DNA of 64,000 nucleotides from Symbiodinium natans (lineage: Eukaryota; Sar; Dinophyceae; Suessiales; Symbiodiniaceae). The notes under the pieces were generated by a model, which searched no databases, was not told the DNA's origin, and was given only the letters and a program-made list of their open reading frames with translations. The stretch is taken from positions 1 to 64,000 of the forward strand of contig CAJNDS010000008.1 in NCBI GenBank assembly GCA_905221605.1, written 5' to 3'. Position numbers and translations under genes: made by a program. This document shows, in pieces, positions 55,201 through 59,050 of this stretch; position 1 is the stretch's first letter; the number at the start of each line of letters is the position of its first letter.

Positions 55201-55282
55201 AGCCCTAGGCACTAAACCCTAAACCCGAAACCGACTCGTCTGAGGATGGCTTACATCAACACGAGCCACCCTGACTTCGCGG
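22246..55282 (+). CDS. Dynamin-family GTPase gene (Drp1/Vps1 type), 26 threaded exons, 5' and 3' ends not found
   Basis: Large GTPase that would assemble on and constrict membranes. The joined frame covers the G domain from the G3 motif DLPG (22246) through G4 TKMD (split over 33928/35357), then the middle/stalk domain up to [10 protein letters not shown] (55245). Threaded segments include [59 protein letters not shown] and [13 protein letters not shown], all at the family's expected spacing. Nearly all joins are in phase; the join 53118/54238 is unresolved. Donors are mostly GC, with some GA and GT; acceptors are AG, mostly followed by G. No stop interrupts the exons. The P-loop exon, GED and any PH domain were not recognised. 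The usual NRSQ motif reads CGHRGD. Only about 1.1 kb in 33 kb is coding, and one intron contains an 8.3-kb transposon. Confidence 0.88.
22812..22830 (+). CDS. Dynamin exon 2 (DIEQQI)
   Basis: 19 nt reading DIEQQI plus one base. It joins VGDQPE to give the conserved VGDQP.DIE.QI. Acceptor CGCAG; GC donor. Confidence 0.85.
23424..23454 (+). CDS. Dynamin exon 3
   Basis: 31 nt. Joined to exon 2 it reads [10 protein letters not shown], the position of the family's MI..YI helix. GC donor; phases fit both neighbours. Confidence 0.78.
24661..24668. repeat. Left 8-bp target-site duplication of the hAT element
   Basis: CTAAGGCA, repeated exactly at 32986-32993 on the other side of the transposon. Confidence 0.88.
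25002..25228 (+). CDS. hAT transposase exon 1 (BED zinc finger)
   Basis: ATG at 25002 begins [28 protein letters not shown] and RHYL give the C-x2-C...H of a BED finger. The GC donor leads in phase to exon 2. Confidence 0.78.
25002..31069 (+). CDS. hAT transposase gene, six exons (BED zinc finger, DUF659, hAT dimerisation)
   Basis: Cut-and-paste transposase. Exons: 25002-25228, 25707-26415, 27145-28123, 28423-about 28597, about 28680-28851 and 30771-31069 (TAA). A BED-type zinc finger lies at the amino terminus (C57, C60, H74 and a cysteine contributed by exon 2: [12 protein letters not shown]). Exons 2 and 3 form the RNase-H-like core of DUF659 type, with AVDG near 26342 and [16 protein letters not shown] near 27301, followed by LPCAFHALD. 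Exons 5 and 6 join WWDDAGFDF to [16 protein letters not shown], the classic hAT C-terminal SSA.SER motif. Donors are GC or GT and the resolved joins are in phase; the exon 4/5 join is not. No frame break was seen, so the gene may be functional. Confidence 0.85.
25229..25706. repeat. Transposase intron 1 with diverged tandem units
   Basis: Contains repeated words GTGTTGAAA, GGTTTCGGAG and TTGGGTTC-like segments at roughly 110-bp spacing. No independent coding sequence. Confidence 0.55.
25707..26415 (+). CDS. hAT transposase exon 2
   Basis: Continuous 709-nt frame. It includes a short direct repeat (11-bp unit CGAAGTCTGTC, about five copies at 25882-25945) that stays in frame as SEVCPKSV, then a basic PPRKKKG stretch and the start of the catalytic core ([10 protein letters not shown]). 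Confidence 0.8.
26416..27144. repeat. Transposase intron 2 with about 122-bp tandem units
   Basis: GCAGTTTGGGC, followed by ACCTAAAACTTG and GTTTTTGAGGTTT, recurs at about 26461, 26584 and 26706. Each copy is followed by CAGGGCGGCTCCTGC-like sequence. Non-coding. Confidence 0.8.
27145..28123 (+). CDS. hAT transposase exon 3 (DUF659 core)
   Basis: A 979-nt frame starting [11 protein letters not shown] after GACAG. It contains the second catalytic-type aspartate in VVMDSPNVN and the [11 protein letters not shown] segment, followed by a long alpha-helical region. GT donor at 28124. Confidence 0.88.
28124..28422. repeat. Transposase intron 3 with about 110-bp tandem units
   Basis: AAGCACTGGTTTCAGGG, AACACTGGTTTCAAGGG and AAACAAGGTTTTAAGGG mark three diverged copies at about 28131, 28245 and 28363. 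Confidence 0.8.
28423..28597 (+). CDS. hAT transposase exon 4
   Basis: Joined to exon 3 it reads [19 protein letters not shown] and continues [20 protein letters not shown]. The 3' end is approximate. Confidence 0.72.
28680..28851 (+). CDS. hAT transposase exon 5 (WW motif)
   Basis: Reads [17 protein letters not shown] and ends LRLAGLA plus one base. The GC donor joins exon 6 1.9 kb downstream. The 5' end is approximate. Confidence 0.78.
28875..29165. repeat. Tandem units in transposase intron 5
   Basis: ATGTTTCGAGCTCCCCAAA, followed by CAAAGGGGC..GGGTTGAGGG and GGGGTCCCGTGGCAG, recurs at about 28900, 29025 and 29127. Confidence 0.82.
29166..29610 (+). promoter_or_regulatory. Putative 5' region of the H3-like gene
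   Basis: A mid-GC stretch directly upstream of the ATG at 29611. CATTCTTGCAG at 29527-29537 could serve as a splice or spliced-leader acceptor about 70 nt before the start; dinoflagellate mRNAs are usually trans-spliced. No promoter motif is recognised, so this is inference. Confidence 0.3.
29611..30183 (+). CDS. Histone H3-like (histone-fold) protein encoded inside the hAT element
   Basis: Intact 190-residue ORF, ATG to TAG, within the last transposase intron on the same strand. The amino tail is Lys/Ala/Pro rich ([17 protein letters not shown]). Residues 32-51 ([20 protein letters not shown]) follow the H3 pattern QKS....I....F..LVR.I. A long second helix (about 70-97) contains [10 protein letters not shown], like ALQEA.EAYL of H3. 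A third short helix ([12 protein letters not shown], about 105-116) takes the place of ..KDIQLAR.IRG. A basic carboxy extension of roughly 45 residues ([18 protein letters not shown]) is not found in normal H3. The amino-terminal ARTKQTARKS-type tail is absent. The role is unknown; binding to element DNA or donor-site chromatin is possible. Alternative: another histone-fold protein. The fold call is from motif pattern only. Confidence 0.68.
   Translation: MPPKKKPAAAAPAARSGYKQGEIADQEIKTEQKSGKHAIPGKHFRNLVRAILACLCEENGLEWNDLTIKMKGMAALQTAAEAAMIEIIAAAEKLANHRGASSVCRVDLVQLRHLADGMSASAIQLLQCAADRHRVIELYQAKFAVMHRAPSSRRQRVLKQRKFLSGLQKQPRTPRVAKNPAPKNRCAKRR
30184..30770. repeat. Intron 5 remainder: CCCTAAA-like tract and diverged repeats
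   Basis: A degenerate AAACCCTAAACCC tract occupies 30265-30395. It is followed by about 110-bp units sharing CTTGAAA and AAACAG words (30445-30740). No gene besides the flanking ones. Confidence 0.6.
30771..31069 (+). CDS. hAT transposase exon 6 (dimerisation motif, stop)
   Basis: Reads [17 protein letters not shown], then [17 protein letters not shown], and ends in an acidic tail before TAA at 31067-31069. The SQSASER segment is the hAT dimerisation signature. Confidence 0.85.
31531..31614 (+). other. tRNA-like sequence with pol III A and B boxes
   Basis: ATGGTCGGGCGGTTAAGGTG resembles the D-arm/A box of a class II (Leu/Ser-like) tRNA. GGTTCGAATCC (31586-31596) is a perfect B box/T loop. 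The acceptor ends do not pair and the anticodon stem pairs only partly, so this is not an intact tRNA. It may be a tRNA relic or the head of a tRNA-derived SINE inside the transposon 3' region. Confidence 0.5.
31745..32475. repeat. Tandem units in the transposon 3' region
   Basis: CTGGTTCCAGGCCCCTAAAA, followed by CGGCGGCAAGC or CGGTGGCAAGCTT, recurs near 31765, 31938, 32036, 32141, 32184 and 32443, mostly at about 100-bp spacing. Confidence 0.8.
32476..32985. other. hAT right end, non-coding
   Basis: Unique sequence with one short plus-strand frame (32633-32848) of no recognised family, ending in the terminal inverted repeat. Confidence 0.5.
32986..32993. repeat. Right 8-bp target-site duplication of the hAT element
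   Basis: CTAAGGCA, identical to 24661-24668 and directly abutting the CCTACCTAG end. Confidence 0.88.
33018..33146. mobile_element. Palindromic MITE-like element next to the hAT insertion
   Basis: Left end TTCTTAACTAGGATGCCCAG pairs with right end TTGGGCAACCTAGTTAAGAG. The interior GTACCCTT..TTTTTGGG and GGGCACCCTTTTT segments pair partly. Confidence 0.68.
33392..33467 (+). CDS. Dynamin exon 4 (LILAV)
   Basis: Reads [20 protein letters not shown], then LARE, equivalent to LILAV.PAN.D...SDAL.LA.E. GC donor. It lies 400 bp after the transposon. Confidence 0.92.
33884..33928 (+). CDS. Dynamin exon 5 (G4, first part)
   Basis: Reads [17 protein letters not shown] is the start of the G4 motif TKxD and the D is supplied by the next exon. 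Acceptor TGTCAG; GC donor. Confidence 0.93.
34297..34660. repeat. Five tandem units with internal GTGACTCCCGCGC hairpins
   Basis: Units start GAATGTGACTCCCGCGCG and contain GCGGGGGAGTCACGTTTTAG and AGCTTTTCAGGGCTGAAAAC. Copies start near 34298, 34387, 34451, 34535 and 34626. Each unit holds an inverted pair (GTGACTCCC..GGGAGTCAC) and a second one (TTTTCAGGGCTGAAAA). Confidence 0.88.
35235..35343. mobile_element. GGATCCATGTACC palindromic element, copy 1
   Basis: 109 bp with long terminal inverted repeats (CCCAAAGGATCCATGTACCT ... AGGTACATGGATCCTTAGGG). It lies 13 bp before dynamin exon 6. Copies 2 and 3 at 44258 and 52273 are almost identical. Confidence 0.9.
35357..35418 (+). CDS. Dynamin exon 6 (G4, second part)
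   Basis: Reads [20 protein letters not shown] plus two bases. It completes TKMD and corresponds to DLMD.GTDA..VL.G..YP. GC donor. Confidence 0.88.
36512..36563 (+). CDS. Dynamin exon 7
   Basis: With exon 6 it gives [20 protein letters not shown]. The family has LGFVGVVNRSQ..D here, so the NRSQ residues are replaced. GA donor. Confidence 0.85.
37997..38019 (+). CDS. Dynamin exon 8
   Basis: 23 nt reading DSARASE plus two bases. Strong acceptor CTCTGCAG; GC donor; phase fits both neighbours. Conservation is weak, so it rests mainly on splice signals and phase. Confidence 0.55.
38464..38560. mobile_element. TAGCTGAGT-family palindromic element, copy B
   Basis: Diverged left end (TAGCAGCTGCACCAGTACAC) and a conserved right half ACTGAAAGTGTACACTTCTT, then GGGGCTTATGAACTCAGCTA. 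Inside the dynamin intron before exon 9. Confidence 0.68.
38902..38944 (+). CDS. Dynamin exon 9 (FF..HP)
   Basis: Reads [14 protein letters not shown], the conserved E..FF..HP.Y. AG acceptor followed by C; GT donor. Confidence 0.9.
39148..39252. repeat. AT/AC microsatellite
   Basis: TATATATA and TACATATA runs in the dynamin intron between exons 9 and 10. Confidence 0.9.
39331..39370. repeat. Poly-C run of about 39 bases
   Basis: A nearly uninterrupted C homopolymer. Assembly length may be inexact. Confidence 0.95.
39911..39960 (+). CDS. Dynamin exon 10
   Basis: Reads [16 protein letters not shown] plus two bases, matching A..CGTPYL...LN at the GTPase/stalk boundary. GA donor. Confidence 0.9.
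40052..40150. mobile_element. Interspersed intron element, copy 1
   Basis: Begins TTTGTCATCGTGGGGTAACA, contains TAAGGGTACTTAA and ends CTATCCCAACCATGAACTA. The same order is seen at 61191-61332 in the RCC1 gene. Confidence 0.65.
40675..40723 (+). CDS. Dynamin exon 11
   Basis: Reads [17 protein letters not shown], the H.....LP.LR helix of the stalk. GC donor. Confidence 0.85.
40984..40997 (+). CDS. Dynamin microexon 12 (14 nt)
   Basis: Reads KVAQ plus two bases. An upstream AG at 40979-40980 would make it 17 nt (QKVAQ). The GC donor keeps phase with exon 13. It is short enough that I rely on phase and position. Confidence 0.55.
41790..42040. repeat. (CCCTAAG)n homogenised variant array
   Basis: Over twenty units carrying AGCCCTA instead of AACCCTA, with scattered AGACCCTA. 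Shows local amplification of one variant. Confidence 0.92.
42453..42488 (+). CDS. Dynamin exon 13
   Basis: Reads [11 protein letters not shown] plus two bases, matching the stalk EL..YG.P. GC donor. Confidence 0.75.
42597..42626 (+). CDS. Dynamin exon 14
   Basis: Reads QTSGEKGAL plus two bases, preceding LNLFAKF as K..LL.L does in the family. GC donor. Confidence 0.75.
43195..43262. repeat. (CCCTCAA)n homogenised variant array
   Basis: About nine CAACCCT units followed directly by standard CCCTAAA units, in the intron before dynamin exon 15. Confidence 0.92.
43345..43420 (+). CDS. Dynamin exon 15
   Basis: Reads [17 protein letters not shown], then KLSNQPLE, matching L..F...F.DAIDG. Acceptor GTCACAG; GT donor. 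Confidence 0.92.
44153..44217 (+). CDS. Dynamin exon 16
   Basis: Reads [20 protein letters not shown], then A, matching EL.GGARI.YIF...F. GT donor. Confidence 0.9.
44258..44367. mobile_element. GGATCCATGTACC palindromic element, copy 2
   Basis: Same ends as copy 1, with TATATTTTGGGCCC in place of TATACTTGGGCCC. Starts 40 bp after dynamin exon 16. Confidence 0.9.
44637..44676 (+). CDS. Dynamin exon 17
   Basis: Reads [13 protein letters not shown], leading directly into DIRTA of exon 18. GC donor. Confidence 0.88.
45000..46000. other. Dynamin intron 17 unique sequence, no gene supported
   Basis: Contains short plus and minus open frames (for example 45502-45792 plus, 45207-45529 minus) without recognisable domains, a poly-C tract and a duplicated GAGTTYGRGTTTTTYCC segment near 45790-45860. 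Confidence 0.45.
46036..46098 (+). CDS. Dynamin exon 18
   Basis: Reads [20 protein letters not shown], then E. This is one of the strongest family signatures (DIRTAI.NATGPR..LF.PE). GC donor. Confidence 0.95.
46260..46880 (+). other. Long open frame in dynamin intron 18, probably not a gene
   Basis: 206 codons with a hydrophobic start ([20 protein letters not shown]) that could form a membrane segment, then low-complexity sequence. A short internal duplication (GCTTAGGCTTAGCAACA) and the lack of any known domain argue against a real protein. Kept because of its length. Confidence 0.2.
47538..47567 (+). CDS. Dynamin exon 19
   Basis: 30 nt reading [10 protein letters not shown], equivalent to .AFE.LVK.QI. 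GT donor. Confidence 0.92.
47636..47698. repeat. (TGTAGGG)n homogenised variant array
   Basis: About eight GGGTGTA units between TTTAGGG units right after dynamin exon 19. Confidence 0.92.
48815..48829 (+). CDS. Dynamin microexon 20 (15 nt)
   Basis: Reads VAKLQ and joins RRQ to APSLQC exactly as the family's QI..L..PSL.C requires. AG before, GC donor after. Confidence 0.82.
49614..49651 (+). CDS. Dynamin exon 21
   Basis: Reads [12 protein letters not shown] plus two bases (PSL.CV.LV.EEL). Acceptor ACCAG; GC donor. Confidence 0.92.
51425..51486. repeat. (CTATGGACC)n array
   Basis: Five copies of a 9-bp derivative of CCCTAAA next to standard units. Confidence 0.88.
51547..51582 (+). CDS. Dynamin exon 22
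   Basis: Reads [11 protein letters not shown] plus two bases. The GT donor makes the junction ELPEFRRF. Confidence 0.85.
52193..52223 (+). CDS. Dynamin exon 23
   Basis: Reads [10 protein letters not shown] (RF..LR..V of the stalk). GT donor. Confidence 0.87.
52273..52381. mobile_element. GGATCCATGTACC palindromic element, copy 3
   Basis: Left end CCCAAAGGTTCCATGTACCT, right end AGGTACATGGATCCTTAGGG. Starts about 50 bp after dynamin exon 23. Confidence 0.9.
52637..52912 (+). other. Open frame with signal-peptide-like start in a dynamin intron
   Basis: 91 codons starting [20 protein letters not shown]. No domain recognised and it sits between dynamin exons 23 and 24. Could be chance or a small nested gene. 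Confidence 0.2.
53065..53118 (+). CDS. Dynamin exon 24
   Basis: Reads [18 protein letters not shown], matching VV..LLR.R..PT..MI. The 3' boundary is uncertain because the phase to exon 25 is not resolved. Confidence 0.85.
53753..53872. mobile_element. Palindromic MITE-like element
   Basis: Left ACCATATGGGTGGTTGTCAA pairs with right TTGACATCCACCCATATATT. The interior AATTAGGGTCCC and GGGGACCATAATT also pair. Confidence 0.72.
54238..54259 (+). CDS. Dynamin exon 25
   Basis: Reads EDLVSI plus two bases; with exon 26 it gives DLVSIEMAYINT. The acceptor is AG at 54236-54237 or 54239-54240. GC donor. Confidence 0.8.
54548..54664. mobile_element. AGCCCAGTGGTACCC-family palindromic element
   Basis: Ends CTTGGGAGCCCAGTGGTACC and GTGCTTACTGGGCTACCAAG. 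Related sequence occurs in RCC1 introns at 59423 and 63620. Confidence 0.65.
55245..55282 (+). CDS. Dynamin exon 26 ([10 protein letters not shown])
   Basis: Reads [12 protein letters not shown], the hallmark end of the dynamin stalk segment. Preceded by CTGAG acceptor. The 3' limit is approximate and the next exon was not found. Confidence 0.92.
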
Positions 55283-55494
55283 CCTCTGGGGCTTTGCAGC
55301 GCCACAGCCTCTGCGAGACCCCAAAACTTCAAGCCAGGGTTTGGGGTTTGGGGTTTGGGGTTTAGGGTTCAGGGCTAGGGTTTAGGGTTTAGGGTTTAGG
55401 GTTTAGGGTTTAGGGTTTAGGGTTTAGGGTTTAGGGTTTAGGGTTTAGGGTTTAGGGTTTAGGCTTTAGGGTTTAGGGTTTAGGGTTTGCCATG

Positions 55495-55905
55495 CGAGTG
55501 CGCCTAGACCCCCCCCATAAAGTGGAAGGGGGGTCGGCGCAGGAGCCGAAGTCCCACCCTCCCAGCCCAAATCACAAACCTTGGCCGGGTTTAGGGTCAC
55601 ATCTACCCCCCAACCCCCTTAGCAAGGGGGGCCATCTACCCCCCAACCCCCCTAGCAAGGGGGGAGCGCATGGACTTACGGGAACTATAAGGTTCTTCCT
55701 ATTTCGAGGGAGCGCATTTGTAAAGCAGAAGAGGCTATAACCCAGGGTTCCTTGCGTAGAAGATCCAGACGATGACGCGTGCAGGGGCCCCTGGGGCTGA
55801 CGAGCACCTTGCACGCGCATGTCATCGCCTGGTGATGCGCTTGGAAAGCGAAATAGCACATATGTATTTTGTCCGCTTATTGACAATTGCCAAGACTAGT
55901 AAAGG
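55495..55905. other. Downstream of the last dynamin exon: duplicated C-rich hairpins
   Basis: CATCTACCCCCCAACCCCC with AGCAAGGGGGG occurs twice (55600-55665). GATGACGCGTGCAGG and CCTTGCACGCGCATGTCATC form a hairpin at 55771-55826. No coding exon recognised. Confidence 0.55.
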
Positions 55906-55984
55906 TTTCTTTTGAACTATGAGCATTCTCGGCCGAAATGCAAGGGCAGCGATCGAGTCTCTCTATTGTCGTTCCGGCATGTTC

Positions 55985-56215
55985 AGTTCCCGATTCTCTC
56001 GCCTGGCAAGGCCGGGGGGCGGCACGGCCGTGCTCGTCGAGGCCGAGGCTTTCCTTCTTCGATTTTGTCGTCGATTTTGCAGTTTCCACGCACGGCCTGG
56101 CCGAGGCTGTCTTTTTTCGACTGTCTTTCATTTTTCGATTTCATCGCCTGGCAAGGCCGGGGTGCGGCGCGGCCGCACTCGTCGAGGCCGGTGCTTTCCA
56201 TTCCTTTCTGGATTT
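55985..56215. repeat. Two tandem copies of a 153-bp segment
   Basis: TCGCCTGGCAAGGCCGGGG, then GGCGCGGCCG..CTCGTCGAGGCCG, occurs at about 55999 and 56152. TTCTTCGATTTTGTCGTCGA-like sequence lies between them. Several frames are open on both strands, so coding status is unclear. Confidence 0.7.
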
Positions 56216-56290
56216 CGCCGTCTCATACCCAGCACGGTATGGGCGCGTTGCCAGCCGGTGTAGGGCCTTGAGAAGAGAAGGGCGGTGCTG

Positions 56291-56560
56291 ATGACGGCTG
56301 GGTTGCTGGACGAGGTCGGTGAAAAGGTTGCCTCCAGCAATCCCACATCTTCGTTCTCCCAAATGGAATGGCAAACAGTCGCCCAGAAGACTTTTCCGCG
56401 GACTCTGACATCATTGCTGAATGGAAGCCCTGTGGTCTTGCCCAAGAAACTCGCAGGGATGGACATCACACGCAGGCCTGGCGGGCTTCGTTTCGACACT
56501 AGCCCATATCAAGAAACATCGGTAGCACAGGGTCTGCCAAGCTGCGTCGAGAAAGTGTAG
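56291..56560 (+). CDS. Unrecognised open frame
   Basis: About 89 codons from MTAGLLDEVGEKVASS, of ordinary protein-like composition. It lies between the dynamin and RCC1 genes. It may be part of a third split gene or mobile element together with 56634. No domain recognised. Confidence 0.35.
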   Translation: MTAGLLDEVGEKVASSNPTSSFSQMEWQTVAQKTFPRTLTSLLNGSPVVLPKKLAGMDITRRPGGLRFDTSPYQETSVAQGLPSCVEKV

Positions 56561-56633
56561 ACGTTTGGGCAGCTGTACGAGGGCAGTTTCATAGATGATC
56601 CAGGCCCGCTAAGAAGACAAGAAGAGTTCGTCC

Positions 56634-57070
56634 GTGTGTCTCCAGGCTCGCAGCGGTTGCAGCTGCCGCCATCTACTGCTACCAGGAGCCACAGACAGAA
56701 GCGACAGACACGCAGGACATCAAGCTTCGACATCGTCAGAGCCACGCACGTCCACGCTGGACCTGGAGGGGGACCTGACGTTCGAGGTGGATTACGATCC
56801 ATCGGACTTGGAGGTAGGCGAGGACGAAGTTGTGGGCCCTGCAAAGAGGCGGTGTGGGCGCGCACTTCGCGTGGGCTCCAGCATCTGCAACATTGACTAC
56901 TCCGGCGAGCAACAAGACAAGAGGCAGCGACTCTTTGCAAAAACGCACCCACCCCGCCCGTACCAGAAGGCTACGTGGCTCCCCGAAAAGCTTCCGAGTT
57001 GTCGGTTCGGCGGAGAAGTGAGGTCCGCAGTGTATGCTGTAGACTTCAAGACCATGAAAGGGGGGATGTC
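56634..57070 (+). CDS. Unrecognised open frame
   Basis: The frame includes STLDLEGDLTFEVDYDPSDL, then EVGEDEVVGPAKRRC, an acidic then basic pattern, and ends where the 15-bp minisatellite begins. No family recognised. An overlapping frame (56636-56896) is less protein-like. Confidence 0.35.
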
Positions 57071-57520
57071 CTGGTGGGGTTGCCCTGTTGGGGCTGCCCT
57101 GGTGGCTGCCCTGATGGTGGGGCTCAAATGGGGCTGCATTTTTCAGATTTGGATGCCCTAATTAGAATGCCATGTGTTGGGGACGCCCTGGTGGGCCCAA
57201 ATGGGGCATAATCCATCTGGTGGGGTTGCCCTGGTGGGGATGCCCTGGTGGCTGGTGGGGAAAGAAGAAATGACCTTAGGGGGATGTCTTGGTGGCCTTG
57301 GTGGGGATGCCCTGGTGGGGATGCCCTGGTGAGATGCCCTGGTGGGGATGAGGATGCCCTGGTGGGGCTGCCCTGGTGAGGTAATTCGGGATCGGCCCGA
57401 AATTGGTCGATTTCCGGTAAGAATTCATATAGAATGGGGATGTGCTGGTGGGGTTGCCCGGGTGGGGGGCTACCCTGGTGGGGATGCCCTGGTGGGGACG
57501 CCTTCGTGGGGGCCGAAGCT
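57065..57520. repeat. (GGGGATGCCCTGGTG)n minisatellite
   Basis: A 15-bp unit and variants (GGGGCTGCCCTGGTG, GGGTTGCCCTGGTG), interrupted by unique stretches near 57155-57195 and 57380-57435. Confidence 0.9.
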
Positions 57521-57649
57521 TAGGGTCCAAACCCTTAATTTTCATTTGAAGCCCTTCTATTTTCGATCCCAAACCCTTAAGTTAGGGTCCCCCTTTTTTT
57601 ACAAGGGACGGGCAGAAGGCCCTGGCTTTAGGGCTATCATTATATTGAT

Positions 57650-57795
57650 TGGGAGTGGCCTTTGCGATTGCCATGTGGACCTTCCGGTCCAAGGACCTAC
57701 GGCTCGCCTTCCGGCCTTCGCCCACGGTCCGCAGGCGCCTTCCGGCCGCCTGCTGCGACCGGCCCCTTGCCTGAAGCGGGGCCGGTCTTCAGTTT
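57650..57795. other. GC-rich CTTCCGG-rich segment
   Basis: ACCTTCCGGTCC, GCCTTCCGGCC and GCCTTCCGGCCGCC recur. The open frame over it shows no domain. Confidence 0.4.
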
Positions 57796-58370
57796 AGGGT
57801 TTAGGGTCGAGGGGCTTAGGGTTTGGGGTTTGGGGTTTGGGGTTGTTTAGGGTTTAGAGTTTAGGGTTTAGGGTTTAGGGTTTAGGGTTGGGGTTTAGGG
57901 TTTAGGGTTTAGGGTCTAGGGTCTAGGGTTTAGGGTTTCGGGTTTAATTAGGGTTTAGGGTTAGGGTTTAGGGTTCAGGGTTTAGGGTTTAGGGTGGCCC
58001 CTAAGTCCCCGTCTCCCGAAACCTCTGAGGTCTAGGGTTTAGGGTTCATCAACTCTCGACGCTGAACTCTCAGATTTAGGTTTAGGGTTTAGGGTTTAGG
58101 GTTTAGGGTTTAGGGTTTAGGGTTTAGGGTTTAGGGTTTAGGGTTTAGGGTTTAGGGTTTAGGGTTTAGGGTTTAGGGTTTAGGGTTTAGGGAAGCAGGC
58201 CAGAGGACACCAGGCCAGGTCTATATGCTTCAGTGTGGGATAGCAAGGTTTTTAGCGCTTGGGTTTCAGCAGCTTGAGGTTTCGGGTTTTGCTGCTAGGT
58301 TGTGGGGCCTGTGGGGGCGGGGGTTTGGGGTTTCGGGTTTAGGGTTTAGGGTTTGGAGCTTTAGGGTTTA

Positions 58371-58485
58371 CTTGGAGGTTCAGGGTACGTACTTAGAACC
58401 CCAATGATAACTGCACCCCCAAGCCCACTAAGTAGGTTATAAGTAGACTGAGAATTGGGGTTATAAGTACCCATGAACCTCCAAG
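58371..58485. mobile_element. Palindromic MITE-like element with TA flanks
   Basis: CTTGGAGGTTCAGGGTACGT ... GTACCCATGAACCTCCAAG, flanked on both sides by TA. The interior GAACCCCAAT/ATTGGGGTT pair extends the stem. Confidence 0.75.
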
Positions 58486-58920
58486 TAGGGGTTAGGGTTG
58501 AATTGCACTTGCGGGGTAACCGTAATCCCTAAACCCCAAGCCTTAAGCCCTAAGCCCTAAACCCTAAACCCTAAACCCTAAACCCTTAGCATGCCTGTCT
58601 GCCTGTGGCCCGCAATAGACAACAGCCGATTCCTGGCCTCTCCGGCCTCCTAAAAGGGAGAGCTCTTGGGCCGCGAGATATCGGGTTCACGCAGAAGTGG
58701 TTTGATACAGGGTTTAGGGTTTATGGTTTAGGGTTTAGGGTTAAGGTACTGGTAGGAGAGTAGTTGCAGCCAAAACCCCTTGAAATGAACGTGTTGACGT
58801 TTAAATTATGCGTTCCGTCTCAGTGTGAGCGTCCAGTTGTACCTCTATATTGGGGTTTAGGGCTTAGTGGGTTTAGGGTTTAGGCTTTAGGGTTTAGGGT
58901 TTAGGGTTTAGGGTTTAGGG

Positions 58921-58937
58921 TTTATATATATATATAC
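58921..58937 (+). promoter_or_regulatory. TATATATA tract before the RCC1 gene start
   Basis: TTTATATATATATATAC lies 22 bp upstream of the ATG. It may be a core-promoter-like sequence or simply a microsatellite remnant. Confidence 0.2.
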
Positions 58938-58958
58938 TGTTTCACTGCTGGAATCGCC

Positions 58959-59050
58959 ATGGGTGCGGGTGCGTCGTCTGCTGTGGCGGCTCTTTGCGCT
59001 GCATCTCCGACAGAGGTGCAGGAGTTTGCAGGGCAGTTGAGGGCCGACTT
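58959..59050 (+). CDS. RCC1 gene exon 1
   Basis: ATG with MGAGAS start, ending RAD plus two bases. GC donor at 59051. The next intron is largely a palindromic element. Confidence 0.85.
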
